From: Azospirillum brasilense
GTDB lineage: Bacteria > Pseudomonadota > Alphaproteobacteria > Azospirillales > Azospirillaceae
Length of the DNA: 64,000 nt
Reading direction: 5' to 3'
Assembly (NCBI RefSeq): GCF_008365405.1
Contig: NZ_QOKV01000015.1
Span: forward strand, 105,162 to 169,161
The notes under the pieces are model-generated. The model worked only from the letters and a program-made list of their open reading frames with translations, did no database searches and was not told where the DNA came from. Positions within the stretch are counted from its first letter, which is position 1. Each line of letters starts with the position of its first letter. A program made the translations under genes and the position numbers. Shown piece after piece: positions 24,573 to 32,739 of this stretch.

Positions 24573-24935
24573 TTGCTCGCCGCCCTCATGTCCTCCGGTC
24601 TCGTCTCATCCGGCCTGATCGCCGGGCTGCTGATGACCGGCAACGTCATCGCCCAGGAAGTCAACAAGGAGTCGCTGTCCAACGACATCAAGGTGCAGCA
24701 GAGCCAGGAGCCGCCGCCCAACGAACAGGGCGTGCGCGCGCCCAAATCCAGCACCAGCGGCGAGACCCAGGCGTCGGAGCTTCAGCAGGCCCTGGCCGAC
24801 GTCCGCCGGGCGCCGCCCGACCTCCAGGGCAACCCGGTGCCACGCCCGAACGAATGGGCCAGCGAACCCGACATGGGGCACGAGCCGACCCGCTCGGAGA
24901 ACCCCTCAGACCTGAGCAGCCAGGAAGCCAAGTAG
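24573..24935 (+). CDS. Exported hypothetical protein (120 aa)
   Basis: TTG 24573 is the likely start because AAAAGGAG lies nine bases upstream; an ATG at 24588 is too far from that site. Residues 1-27 form a signal peptide (GLIAGLLMTGNVIAQ then cleavage). The mature part is polar, Pro/Ser/Glu-rich and probably disordered (QQSQEPPPNEQGVRAP, SENPSDLSSQEAK). It has no cysteine or recognisable domain. It diverges from the FDH operon and lies 100 bases before nadA on the same strand. Unknown function. Confidence 0.65.
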   Translation: MLAALMSSGLVSSGLIAGLLMTGNVIAQEVNKESLSNDIKVQQSQEPPPNEQGVRAPKSSTSGETQASELQQALADVRRAPPDLQGNPVPRPNEWASEPDMGHEPTRSENPSDLSSQEAK

Positions 24936-24975
24936 CGCGGATCACCGACGTTCCGCACGACGCATTCTTTTCCGC

Positions 24976-25004
24976 TTGATATGCTCTGATCGAGCATTTA
25001 TGGT
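24976..25004 (+). promoter_or_regulatory. Candidate sigma-70 promoter of nadABC
   Basis: TTGATA (24976-24981) and TATGGT (24999-25004) are separated by exactly 17 bases in a locally AT-rich stretch just before nadA. A palindromic operator fills the spacer almost exactly, which is a classical arrangement for a repressor that blocks RNA polymerase. Confidence 0.55.
24982..24996. promoter_or_regulatory. nad operator, site 1
   Basis: TGCTC-TGATC-GAGCA, a perfect 5-5-5 palindrome located between the -35 and -10 elements of the nadABC promoter. An identical half-site pair recurs 25 bp downstream. Confidence 0.7.
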
Positions 25005-25006
25005 TT

Positions 25007-25021
25007 TGCTCACCGCGAGCA
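25007..25021. promoter_or_regulatory. nad operator, site 2
   Basis: TGCTC-ACCGC-GAGCA has the same half-sites as site 1 with an unrelated spacer. Its centre is 25 bp from that of site 1 and 23 bp before the nadA start codon. Two same-spaced palindromes with conserved arms and free spacers strongly suggest a dimeric repressor of NAD synthesis; NadQ is one candidate known from alphaproteobacteria. Confidence 0.7.
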
Positions 25022-25036
25022 TTAAAGGAATGCGCC

Positions 25037-26047
25037 ATGCGCGATACCACCGGCCTTGCCTACACGCCCGACATCGCCGCGGCGACGCAGCCGATCTACG
25101 AGCGCATGAAGCGCGTGATGCCCGCTGTCGAATGGCCGTTCCACGCCCCGCTGGTCCATGAGATCAACCGCTTGAAGCGCGAGCGCAACGCGGTGATCCT
25201 CGCCCACAACTACCAGACGCCGGAGATCTTCCACGGTGTGGCCGACATCGTCGGCGACAGCCTGGCGCTCGCCGCCCGCGCGACCGAGACCGACGCCGAC
25301 GTGATCGTCGTGGCCGGCGTGCATTTCATGGCGGAGACGGCGAAGCTGCTGAATCCGGCAAAGACGGTGCTGATTCCCGACACCGGGGCCGGCTGCTCGC
25401 TGGCCGAATCGATCACCGCCGCCGACGTGCGGCTGCTGCGCGAGCGCTATCCGGGCGTGCCGGTGGTCGCCTACGTCAACACCTCGGCCGACGTGAAGGC
25501 GGAGGTGGACATCTGCTGCACCTCCGGCAACGCGGTGGAGGTGGTGGAATCGCTGGGCGCGCCGCGCGTCATCATGCTGCCCGACGAGTATCTGGCGAAG
25601 TATGTCGCCACCCAGACCAGCGTCGAGATCATCGCCTGGAAGGGCCATTGCGAGGTGCACGAGCGCTTCACCGGCGACGAGATCCGCGAATTCCGCGGGC
25701 GCTTCGACGAGTTGGTCGTCATCGCCCATCCGGAATGCCCGCCCGACGTCCTGGAGGCGGCGGACTTCGTCGGCTCCACCGCGCGCATGGTCGATTTCGT
25801 GGCGGACCGCCGCCCGCCGCGGGTGCTGATGGTCACCGAATGCTCGATGAGCGACAACGTCGCCGCCGCCTCGCCGGAGACGGAGTTCGTGCGGCCCTGC
25901 AACCTGTGCCCGCACATGAAGAAGATCACGCTGGCGACCATCCTGCACAGCCTGCGCACGCTGGAGCCCCAGGTGACCATCGCCCCGGAGGTCGCCGACC
26001 GCGCCCGCCGTTCGGTGGAACGGATGCTGGCCGTCAAGCCGCGCTGA
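25037..26047 (+). CDS. nadA: Quinolinate synthase NadA
   Basis: 336 residues. NadA condenses iminoaspartate with dihydroxyacetone phosphate to quinolinate, using a [4Fe-4S] cluster. Family motifs seen: AHNYQTPEIFHGVADIVGDS (residues 56-75), DTGAGCSLAESI (about 116-127), NTSADVKAEVDICCTSGNA (about 150-168), HPECPPDVLEAADFVGST (about 234-251) and the third cluster cysteine in NLCPHMKKITL (about 292-302). It is the first gene of nadA-nadB-nadC, with AAAGGA upstream of the ATG. Repeat B1 lies between nadA and nadB. Confidence 0.97.
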   Translation: MRDTTGLAYTPDIAAATQPIYERMKRVMPAVEWPFHAPLVHEINRLKRERNAVILAHNYQTPEIFHGVADIVGDSLALAARATETDADVIVVAGVHFMAETAKLLNPAKTVLIPDTGAGCSLAESITAADVRLLRERYPGVPVVAYVNTSADVKAEVDICCTSGNAVEVVESLGAPRVIMLPDEYLAKYVATQTSVEIIAWKGHCEVHERFTGDEIREFRGRFDELVVIAHPECPPDVLEAADFVGSTARMVDFVADRRPPRVLMVTECSMSDNVAAASPETEFVRPCNLCPHMKKITLATILHSLRTLEPQVTIAPEVADRARRSVERMLAVKPR

Positions 26048-26062
26048 TCCTCCATCGTCCAT

Positions 26063-26202
26063 CCCCTCTCCCGTCCCGGGAGAGGGTGGCCCGCAGGGCC
26101 GGGTGAGGGTCGTCCGAGGATCAAGGCGCTGATTCTTGCCGGCACCCTCACCCTCCCACCGCGTCGCGGCGGGCCCCTCCCTCTCCCGGGACGGGAGAGG
26201 GG
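26063..26202. repeat. Palindromic repeat family B, copy 1
   Basis: A composite of about 140 bases. The outer arms are CCCCTCTCCCGTCCCGGGAG and its complement at the far end (CTCCCGGGACGGGAGAGGGG). Inside are GGCCGGGTGAGGGT facing ACCCTCACCCTCC, and a central GGATCAAGGC-type spacer. It sits between nadA and nadB, so the operon either reads through it or nadBC depend partly on another promoter. Confidence 0.88.
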
Positions 26203-26239
26203 ACTTTCTTCTCAAAATCCTCTCGTCGGGAGGCTTTCC

Positions 26240-27862
26240 ATGCCCACCGCCTACACGGTCCGCGATTCGGAGGTGGTCGTCATCGGTTCCGGCATGGCCG
26301 GGCTGACCGCCGCCCTGCATCTGGCGCCGCGCGCCGTCACGCTGCTGACCAAGACCCCGGACCTGCCGGGCGGCTCCAGCAACCATGCCCAGGGCGGCAT
26401 CGCCGCCGCCATCGGCCCCGGCGACGGGCCGGAGGCGCACGCCGCCGACACGGTGGCCGCCGGCGCCGGCTTCGTCGATGCGAACCGCGCCCTGCTGCTG
26501 ACCCGCGAGGGGGCGGAGCGGGTGCGGGCGCTGCTTCTCGCCGGGCTGCCCTTCGACCGCGCCGCCGACGGCGCGCCCCTGCTGGGGCGGGAGGCGGCGC
26601 ACGGGGCGGCGCGCATCGTTCATGCCGGGGGCGATGCCACCGGGGCGACCATCGTCGCCGCCTTGGCCGGGCGGGTGCGCGCCACCCCGTCGATCCGAGT
26701 GGAGAGCGACGCCTTCGCCGTCGATCTGGCGGTACGCCACGGGCGGGTCTGCGGCGTTCTGGCCTGCCACGCGGAAGGCTGGGTGTTCCACCGCGCGCCG
26801 CGCGTGGTGCTGGCCACCGGCGGGGTCGGCGGGGCCTACGCCCGCACCACCAACCCGCCGGAGGCGACCGGCGACGGGCTGGCTCTGGCCGCGCGGGCCG
26901 GGGCGCTGCTCGCCGACGTGGAGTTCGTGCAGTTCCACCCCACGGCGCTCGCCGTGGACGCCGATCCCGCCCCCCTGCTGACCGAGGCGCTGCGCGGCGC
27001 CGGGGCGCTTCTGCTCGACCGGCGCGGGGTCCGTTTCATGGCGGCGGAGCACCCGTTGGCCGAACTGGCTCCGCGCGACGTGGTGGCCCGCGCCATCGGC
27101 GCCCGCGTCGCGGCGGGGGAGCCGGTGCGGCTGGATATGCGCCCGGCGCTGGCCGCCAAGCCGGACGGCTTCCCCACCGTTCTGGCGCTCTGCGCCGCTC
27201 ATGGGCTCGCCCCGTGGCGGGAGCCGGTGCCGGTCGCGCCGGCGGCGCATTACCACATGGGCGGGGTGGTCACCGATCCCGCCGGGCGAACCAGCCTGGA
27301 CGGGCTGTGGGCCTGCGGCGAGGTCGCCTGCACCGGCGTCCACGGCGCCAACCGGCTGGCCAGCAATTCCCTGCTGGAGGCGCTGGTGTTCGGCGCGCGG
27401 GTCGCCCGCGACGTGGCCGGGCGGGACCTGCCTCCCCTGCCGCCCTTCGCCCTGCCCGAGGCGCCCGCCGTCGCCGGGGAGGTCGGGGCCGGCCTGCTCG
27501 ACGCCATCACCGACGAATCCCGCCGCACGCTCTACCAGGGCGCCGGGCTGGTGCGCGACGGGGTGGGTCTGTGGACCGCCCGGCGCAAGCTGGACCGGCT
27601 CGCCGTGGCGCTCGACGCGCTGTGCGGCTATGGCCCGGCGGACCTCGCCGCCGTCCGCCGCTGGGGCGAGGCGCGCAACCGCCTGCTGGCCGGGCGGCTG
27701 ATCGTCCACGCCGCGCTCGCCCGCAGCGAAAGCCGCGGGGCGCATTTCCGCACCGACTTCCCGCAGGAAGACCCGGCGGCGCAGCGCCACCGCTTCACCC
27801 TCACCGACCTGACCGGGGCCGCCGGCCCCCTTTCCGGAGACGCCGCATGCTCCATCCTCTGA
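26240..27862 (+). CDS. nadB: L-aspartate oxidase NadB
   Basis: 540-residue flavoprotein that oxidises aspartate to iminoaspartate for NadA. FAD motif VVIGSGMAGLTAALHL (residues 14-29), GGSSNHAQGGIAAA (about 46-59) and the succinate-dehydrogenase/fumarate-reductase-like HPTALAVD region with Arg-containing EALRGAGALLLDRRG (about 250-264), then HYHMGGVVTD and GEVACTGVHGANRLASNSLLE (about 335-380 overall; motif residues His, Gly, Asn). The C-terminal helical domain has HFRTDFP. The stop overlaps the start of nadC by 16 bases. Confidence 0.97.
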   Translation: MPTAYTVRDSEVVVIGSGMAGLTAALHLAPRAVTLLTKTPDLPGGSSNHAQGGIAAAIGPGDGPEAHAADTVAAGAGFVDANRALLLTREGAERVRALLLAGLPFDRAADGAPLLGREAAHGAARIVHAGGDATGATIVAALAGRVRATPSIRVESDAFAVDLAVRHGRVCGVLACHAEGWVFHRAPRVVLATGGVGGAYARTTNPPEATGDGLALAARAGALLADVEFVQFHPTALAVDADPAPLLTEALRGAGALLLDRRGVRFMAAEHPLAELAPRDVVARAIGARVAAGEPVRLDMRPALAAKPDGFPTVLALCAAHGLAPWREPVPVAPAAHYHMGGVVTDPAGRTSLDGLWACGEVACTGVHGANRLASNSLLEALVFGARVARDVAGRDLPPLPPFALPEAPAVAGEVGAGLLDAITDESRRTLYQGAGLVRDGVGLWTARRKLDRLAVALDALCGYGPADLAAVRRWGEARNRLLAGRLIVHAALARSESRGAHFRTDFPQEDPAAQRHRFTLTDLTGAAGPLSGDAACSIL

Positions 27863-28680
27863 CCTATGAACCGATCGTCCGCGCCGCCCTGGCGGAGGAC
27901 CTCGGGCGGGCCGGCGACATCACCACCGACAGCATCGTCCCGGCGGACGAAGTGGCGACGGCGCGGGTGGCCGCCCGCAAGGACGGGCGCGTCGCCGGGC
28001 TGGAGGTCGCCCTGTCCGCCTTCCGCACCCTCGACCCGGCGGCGGAGCTGCGGGTGGAGCATGGTGACGGCGCCGACGTGGCGCCCGGCGCCACCATCGC
28101 CACCGTGACGGCCCGCGCCCGCGCCCTGCTGACGGCGGAGCGCACGGCGCTGAATCTGCTGGGCCGCCTGTCCGGCATCGCCACCGCCACCCGCGCGCTG
28201 GTGCGCGAGGTCGAGGGGACCCGCGCCCGCATCGTCTGCACCCGCAAGACCACCCCCGGCCTGCGCGTGCTGGAGAAGCAGGCGGTGCGGCTGGGCGGCG
28301 GCTTCAACCACCGCTTCGGGCTCGACGACGCGGTGCTGGTCAAGGACAACCACATCGCCGTGGCCGGCGGCATCCGCCCGGCGGTGGAGCGCGTCCGCGC
28401 CGCCATCGGCCACATGGTGAAGGTGGAAGTCGAGGTGGACACGCTGGCCCAGCTTGAGGAGCTGCTGGCCCTGCCGGTCGACGTCGTCCTGCTCGACAAC
28501 ATGGACCCGGAGACGCTGCGCCGCGCTGTCGCCATGGTCGACGGCCGCATGGTGACGGAGGCGTCGGGCAACGTCACCCTGTCCACCGTGCGCGCCATCG
28601 CCGAGGCGGGGGTGGACATGATCTCGGTCGGCTGGCTGACCCACAGCGCGCCGAACCTGGACGTCGGGCTGGACATGTAA
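27847..28680 (+). CDS. nadC: Nicotinate-nucleotide pyrophosphorylase NadC
   Basis: 277 residues. NadC converts quinolinate and PRPP to nicotinate mononucleotide, CO2 and pyrophosphate. Motifs: EDLGRAGDITTD (about 17-28), ERTALNLLGRLSGIAT (about 99-114), CTRKTTPGLRVLEKQAV with the phosphate-binding Arg/Lys (about 130-146), GGGFNHRFGLDDAVLVKDNH (148-167) and VEVEVDTLAQ. ATG 27847 overlaps the end of nadB, so translation is coupled. A strong hairpin follows the stop. Confidence 0.97.
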   Translation: MLHPLTYEPIVRAALAEDLGRAGDITTDSIVPADEVATARVAARKDGRVAGLEVALSAFRTLDPAAELRVEHGDGADVAPGATIATVTARARALLTAERTALNLLGRLSGIATATRALVREVEGTRARIVCTRKTTPGLRVLEKQAVRLGGGFNHRFGLDDAVLVKDNHIAVAGGIRPAVERVRAAIGHMVKVEVEVDTLAQLEELLALPVDVVLLDNMDPETLRRAVAMVDGRMVTEASGNVTLSTVRAIAEAGVDMISVGWLTHSAPNLDVGLDM

Positions 28681-28690
28681 GGGACCGAAT

Positions 28691-28717
28691 GGGGAGGGGA
28701 CGCGCCGTCCCCTCCCC
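28691..28717. terminator. Bidirectional terminator-type hairpin after nadC
   Basis: GGGGAGGGGACG (28691-28702) pairs perfectly with CGTCCCCTCCCC (28706-28717) around a CGC loop. It lies between the convergent ends of nadC and the 55-aa gene. There is no long T-run, as is usual in this GC-rich genome. Confidence 0.65.
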
Positions 28718-28731
28718 ACGGAACGCGGTCC

Positions 28732-28899
28732 TCAGTGCCCCGTGAAGTTCCGGTGCTGCACGGTGTTCTCCTCGCTCAGCCGGACCGAGGGGGCGGCGAA
28801 GGTCTCGTCGGCGGTGCGGCCCAGCGTGCCCTCCAGGATCACGCTGGCGCCGATGGCGAGAACGACGGCGGTGGCCAGGGCCATTCCGAACGCTTTCAT
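28732..28899 (-). CDS. Small membrane-anchored or exported protein (55 aa)
   Basis: ATG 28899 follows AGGAGGG, a near-perfect ribosome binding site. Residues 5-22 (GMALATAVVLAIGASVIL) form a signal peptide or membrane anchor. The remainder (GRTADETFAAPSVRLSEENT and a short end, VQHRNFTGH) is polar. The start codon overlaps the glf stop (ATGA), so it is coupled to glf. I do not recognise a family; a role in the envelope is inferred from the hydrophobic N-terminus. Confidence 0.7.
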   Translation of the reverse strand: MKAFGMALATAVVLAIGASVILEGTLGRTADETFAAPSVRLSEENTVQHRNFTGH

Positions 28900-30137
28900 G
28901 AGGCTTCCCTCCTGCTGTGGACCGGAGCGGCCGGTTGGGCGGCGCCGATCCCGGAAATGCCGCGCGCCCCCTCCGCCACGGCGCCTTCGGCCTTGGCGAT
29001 GCGGGTGTAGAGCGCCAGCGCCTGCGCCACCACCTGATCCATGTTGTAGTAGCGGTAGGTCGCCAGCCGTCCGACGAAATGGACGTTCGGCGTGGCGTCG
29101 GCCAGTTCCTGGTACTTGCGGTAGAGGGCCGCGTTCTCCGCGCGGGGAATCGGGTAGTAGGGGTCGCCCTCCGCCGACGGGTATTCGTAGGTCAGGCTGG
29201 TCCGCGGGTTCGTCTGACCGGTCAGGTGCTTGTATTCGGTGATGCGGGTGTGCGGCACCTCCTCGCCGGGGTAGTTCACCACGGCGACGGGCTGGAACCA
29301 TTCCTGATCGACCGTCTCGTGCCGGAAGGTCAGGGAGCGGTAGGGCAGCTTGCCGAAGCGGTGGCCGAAATACTCGTCCACCGGTCCGGTGAAGATCAGG
29401 TTGCGGTAGCGCGCGTCGCGCACCACGTCGCGGAAATCGGCGCCTAGGCGGATGGTGATGTTCGGGTGGTCGAGCATGTTCTCGAACATCCGCGTGTAGC
29501 CGTGCAGCGGCATGTTCTGGAAGCTGTCGCCGAAATAGCGGTCGTCGTCGTTGGTCCGCGTCGGCACGCGGGCGGTGACCGCCTTGTCGAGGTCCGACGG
29601 GTCGAGGCCCCATTGCTTGCGGGTGTAGCCGCGGAAGAACTTCTCGTACAGCTCCCGCCCGACCGCGCCGACCACCACGTCCTCCGACGTGCGGACGTCG
29701 GCCACCGGTTCCGCGCGGCTCTTGAGGAATTCTGCGACCCCGGCCTCGTCGAGGTCCAGCCTGTACAGTGTGTTGACCGTCGTCCGGTTGATCGGGATAG
29801 GGACGAGCTGCCCGTCCACATGGGCGAGCACCCGGTGCTCGTAGGGCCGCCACTGGGTGAAGCGGGACAGATAGTCCGCCACCGGCTGCGAATTGGTGTG
29901 GAAGATGTGCGGGCCGTAGCGATGGATCAGCACGCCCGCGTCGTCGTGATGGTCGTAGGCGTTGCCGCCGATGTGGGGGCGCCGGTCGATCAGCAGCACC
30001 CGCTTGTCCAGCCCCGCCGCCAGCCGTTCCGCCAGCACGCTGCCGGCGAAGCCCGCCCCGACGATCAGGTAATCGAAAACCGCCGGCCCGTCCGTCCGCC
30101 CCACATACGCTGGAGCGGCTCCATCGAAATCACGCAT
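28896..30137 (-). CDS. glf: UDP-galactopyranose mutase
   Basis: 413-residue flavoprotein that interconverts UDP-galactopyranose and UDP-galactofuranose for surface polysaccharides. FAD site DYLIVGAGFAGSVLAERLA (about 22-40), then RRPHIGGNAYDHHDDAGVLI (about 53-72), HRYGPHIFHTN (about 72-82), and late motifs SLTYEYPSAEGDPYYPIPR and YRYYNMDQVVAQAL. I placed the start at ATG 30137; earlier in-frame codons lie in a hairpin-rich leader. No glycosyltransferase gene is adjacent, so the acceptor polymer is unknown. Confidence 0.95.
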   Translation of the reverse strand: MRDFDGAAPAYVGRTDGPAVFDYLIVGAGFAGSVLAERLAAGLDKRVLLIDRRPHIGGNAYDHHDDAGVLIHRYGPHIFHTNSQPVADYLSRFTQWRPYEHRVLAHVDGQLVPIPINRTTVNTLYRLDLDEAGVAEFLKSRAEPVADVRTSEDVVVGAVGRELYEKFFRGYTRKQWGLDPSDLDKAVTARVPTRTNDDDRYFGDSFQNMPLHGYTRMFENMLDHPNITIRLGADFRDVVRDARYRNLIFTGPVDEYFGHRFGKLPYRSLTFRHETVDQEWFQPVAVVNYPGEEVPHTRITEYKHLTGQTNPRTSLTYEYPSAEGDPYYPIPRAENAALYRKYQELADATPNVHFVGRLATYRYYNMDQVVAQALALYTRIAKAEGAVAEGARGISGIGAAQPAAPVHSRREAS

Positions 30138-30167
30138 AAGCTCTGCCTTCCTCGTCCCGCCAAAAGG

Positions 30168-30207
30168 CGGACGGGTGGGGCAAGCCGTCCGGCGCCCCAC
30201 CCGTCCG
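30168..30207 (-). terminator. Long hairpin between guaC and glf
   Basis: CGGACGGGTGGGGC (30168-30181) pairs perfectly with GCCCCACCCGTCCG (30194-30207), loop 12. It lies 30 bases upstream of the glf start codon on the transcribed strand. It could terminate read-through from guaC or lie in the glf leader. Confidence 0.5.
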
Positions 30208-30263
30208 CACATCCTGCGAACGGTGGAAGCCGCCGGTGGTTCCGGAGGAAGACGGTCGAGAAG

Positions 30264-30288
30264 GAGGTACCGATGCAGGGTACCTCCC
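30264..30288 (-). terminator. Terminator hairpin after guaC
   Basis: On the minus strand GGAGGTACC and GGTACCTCC form a nine-base-pair stem with a seven-base loop, followed by TTCTC. It begins seven bases after the guaC stop codon, which fits transcript termination. Confidence 0.6.
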
Positions 30289-30294
30289 GTGGCA

Positions 30295-31338
30295 TCACCC
30301 CCCGAAGACGGTGTTCAACTGCGCTCCGACGCGGACGAAGGTGGTCCGCTTCGACACCTCCTTCAGCTTGGTGGCGCCGATGTAGGTCATCATGCTGCGC
30401 ACGCCGCCCATGATCTCCTGCATCGTGCCGTCGATCGGTCCACGATAGGGGACCTCCACGGTCTTGCCCTCCGACGCGCGGTAGGAGGCAACGCCGCCCG
30501 CGTACTTGTGCATCGCCGTGTCGGACGACATGCCGTAGAAGGTCATCGCCACCGGCACCGTCTGCCCGCCGCGCTCCTCGTAGCGGATGTCGCCCTCGCA
30601 CTCGTCGTGGCCGGCCAGCATGCCGCCGAGCATCACGAAGTCCGAACCGGCGCCGTAGGCCTTGGAGATGTCGCCCGGAACCGTGCAGCCGCCGTCGCCG
30701 CAGACCTGCCCCTTCAGCCCGTGGGCGGCGTCGGCGCATTCGATGATGGCGGAGAGCTGCGGATAGCCGACGCCGGTCATCTTGCGCGTCGTGCAGACCG
30801 ACCCCGGCCCGATGCCGACCTTGATGATGTCGGCCCCGGCGAGCAGCAGCGCTTCGGTCATGTCGCCGGTCACCACGTTGCCGGCCATGATGACCATGTC
30901 CGGATTCTCCGTCCGCAACCGGCTGATGACGCGCACGAAGCGTTCCGTGTAGCCGTTGGCGACGTCCAGGCAGAGCTTGGCCACCGGGGCCTTGGCCTTC
31001 ACCGCCTGGAACTTGTCGTAGTCGGCCTCGGTCGTGCCCAGCGAGTAGAAGACGTTGGCCGTGTCCTCGTCGCGGAAGAAGGGGATCAGGGCTTCGGCCG
31101 GGTAGTGCTTGTGCAGGGCGGTCATGGCGCCGAAGCGCGACAGGGCGCGGGCGACGGCCATGGTGCCGACCACGTCCATGTTGGCCGCGATCAGCGGGAA
31201 GCCCGTCCATTCCAGCCCGCTGTGGACGAAGCGGAAGGTCCGCTCGATGTCCACGTCGTTGCGGCTTTCCAGGGTGCTGCGCTTCGGGCGGATCAGCACA
31301 TCCTTGAAGTCCAGCTTCAGATCGTTCTCGATGATCAC
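30295..31338 (-). CDS. guaC: GMP reductase GuaC
   Basis: 347 residues, the length of E. coli GuaC. It converts GMP to IMP with NADPH in purine salvage. A TIM barrel with LDFKDVLIRPKRSTL at the start, the K-site/phosphate region NVVTGDMTEALLLAGADIIKVGIGPGS-type (about 155-183; GNVVTGDM and KVGIGPGSVC seen) and catalytic Cys in GSVCTTRKMTG (about 184-194), then DGGCTVPGDISKAYGAGSDFVMLGG-type phosphate loop (key Gly and Ser residues). CBS domains of IMPDH are absent, which separates it from guaB. It lies beside, and may be linked functionally to, the purine catabolism genes. Confidence 0.95.
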   Translation of the reverse strand: MIIENDLKLDFKDVLIRPKRSTLESRNDVDIERTFRFVHSGLEWTGFPLIAANMDVVGTMAVARALSRFGAMTALHKHYPAEALIPFFRDEDTANVFYSLGTTEADYDKFQAVKAKAPVAKLCLDVANGYTERFVRVISRLRTENPDMVIMAGNVVTGDMTEALLLAGADIIKVGIGPGSVCTTRKMTGVGYPQLSAIIECADAAHGLKGQVCGDGGCTVPGDISKAYGAGSDFVMLGGMLAGHDECEGDIRYEERGGQTVPVAMTFYGMSSDTAMHKYAGGVASYRASEGKTVEVPYRGPIDGTMQEIMGGVRSMMTYIGATKLKEVSKRTTFVRVGAQLNTVFGG

Positions 31339-31380
31339 CGGCGGGTCGTCCTTGTCGTTCTCATCGTTGTGGAGGCGTTA

Positions 31381-31471
31381 TTGCCCCCACCCCGGCCCTC
31401 CCCCGCTGCGCAGGGGAGGGAGATTCATGTCCCCTCCCCTGCGCCAGCGGGGGAGGGTTAGGGAGGGGGCA
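31381..31471. repeat. Palindromic repeat family A, copy 4
   Basis: Outer arms TTGCCCCCACCCCGGCCC and GGGTTAGGGAGGGGGCA, with an inner perfect hairpin (CGCAGGGGAGGG facing CCCTCCCCTGCG). It occupies the gap between the M20 gene and guaC, both on the minus strand. Confidence 0.88.
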
Positions 31472-31491
31472 GCGTCAGCGCCAATGCACCT

Positions 31492-32739
31492 TCACCCCTC
31501 GCCCAGCACCTCCAACAGCGCCAGCGCCACAACCTCCGTCGCCTTGAACAGGTCGGACAGCGGCAGGCGCTCGTCGGCGCGGTGGGCGTTGGCCTCCTCG
31601 ATGGTGTGGGGGCCGGCGCCGAACAGCGCGATGGGCACGCCCGCGTCCGAGTAATGGCGCGCGTCGGTGTAGAGCGGCACGCCCTTGGTCTCCACCGTCT
31701 CGCCCATCACGCGGCTGGCCTGGGCGCAGAGGACGGCGGCCAGCCGGTCGGTGCCGGGCAGCGGGGTCAGCGGGCGGGCCAGCAGGATGCGGCGGACCTC
31801 GACGCGGACCTTCGGGAAGGCCGCGGCCGCGTCGGCGATGACCGCGCGCAACGCCCCCTCCACCGTCTCCGGCGCCTCCTCCGGGATCATGCGGCGGTCG
31901 AGGCGCAGGGTCACGCGGTCCGGGACGACGTTGGTGTTGATGCCGCCCTTGATCAGCCCGACCGTCAACTGCGGCGAGCCGATGCCCCCCACCGCCGACA
32001 CGGTGCCGGCGTAGCCCTTGCGGTGCTCGTAGAGCCCGCCGAGGATCGCGGTCGTCGCCTCCAGCGCGTCGATGCCGGTCATCGGCAGGGCGGCGTGGGC
32101 GGACTTGCCGGTGACCTCGACCTCCAGATGCAGACAGCCGTTGTGCGCGGTGACGACGCCGTAGCTGAAGCCCGCGGCGATGGCGAAGTCCGGCTTGGTC
32201 AGCCCCTCGTCGAGCAGCCATTTCGGCCCGATCTCGCCGCCCGCCTCCTCGTCGTAGGTCAGGTGCAGTTCCACCGTGCCGCGGTCAAGACCGGCCTTCT
32301 CAAGCGCCAGCAGCGCATAGGTGTAGGTGACGAAGTCGGACTTCGAGACGGCGACGCCGCGCCCGTACATCCAGCCGTCCACCACCTCCGCCCCGTAGGG
32401 GTCGCGGGTCCAGCCCTCGCCCGGCGGCACCACGTCGCCGTGAGCGTTCAGCGCCACCGTCGGCCCGTCGCCGAAGCGGCGGCGCACGATCAGGTTGGTG
32501 GCGGAGATCATGCCGTTGGCCCGCACCAGCTCCGCCGGGACCGGGTGGCGCTCCACCGTCAGCCCCATGGCCTCCAGCAGCTCGGCGGCCCGCTCGGCGT
32601 GGGGGGCGCAGTCGCCGGGCGGGTTGTCGGAGGGCACCTTGACCAGTTCGGCCAGGAAGCGGACCTGCTCGTCGCGGGTCTGCTCCAGGAACGCGCGGAT
32701 GGCCTGTTGAGCGGTGTCGGTCCGGGCAGTGTTGGTCAT
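31492..32739 (-). CDS. M20-family hydrolase with altered metal motif
   Basis: 415 residues in the M20 ArgE/DapE fold. LNAHGDVVPPGEGW provides the first His and Asp; DEEAGGEIGPKWLL provides the catalytic Glu and next ligand; the last His is in GAGPHTIEEANAH. However, the segment that normally reads GRGxxDMKGG is GRGVAVSKSDF, so the bridging Asp is missing at its usual place. I have the impression that a subgroup of M20 proteins shares this. Its ATG overlaps the allC stop (ATGA), so it belongs to the uraD-allC unit and probably acts on a product of allantoate breakdown, such as ureidoglycolate or ureidoglycine. That substrate is inference. Confidence 0.8.
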   Translation of the reverse strand: MTNTARTDTAQQAIRAFLEQTRDEQVRFLAELVKVPSDNPPGDCAPHAERAAELLEAMGLTVERHPVPAELVRANGMISATNLIVRRRFGDGPTVALNAHGDVVPPGEGWTRDPYGAEVVDGWMYGRGVAVSKSDFVTYTYALLALEKAGLDRGTVELHLTYDEEAGGEIGPKWLLDEGLTKPDFAIAAGFSYGVVTAHNGCLHLEVEVTGKSAHAALPMTGIDALEATTAILGGLYEHRKGYAGTVSAVGGIGSPQLTVGLIKGGINTNVVPDRVTLRLDRRMIPEEAPETVEGALRAVIADAAAAFPKVRVEVRRILLARPLTPLPGTDRLAAVLCAQASRVMGETVETKGVPLYTDARHYSDAGVPIALFGAGPHTIEEANAHRADERLPLSDLFKATEVVALALLEVLGEG

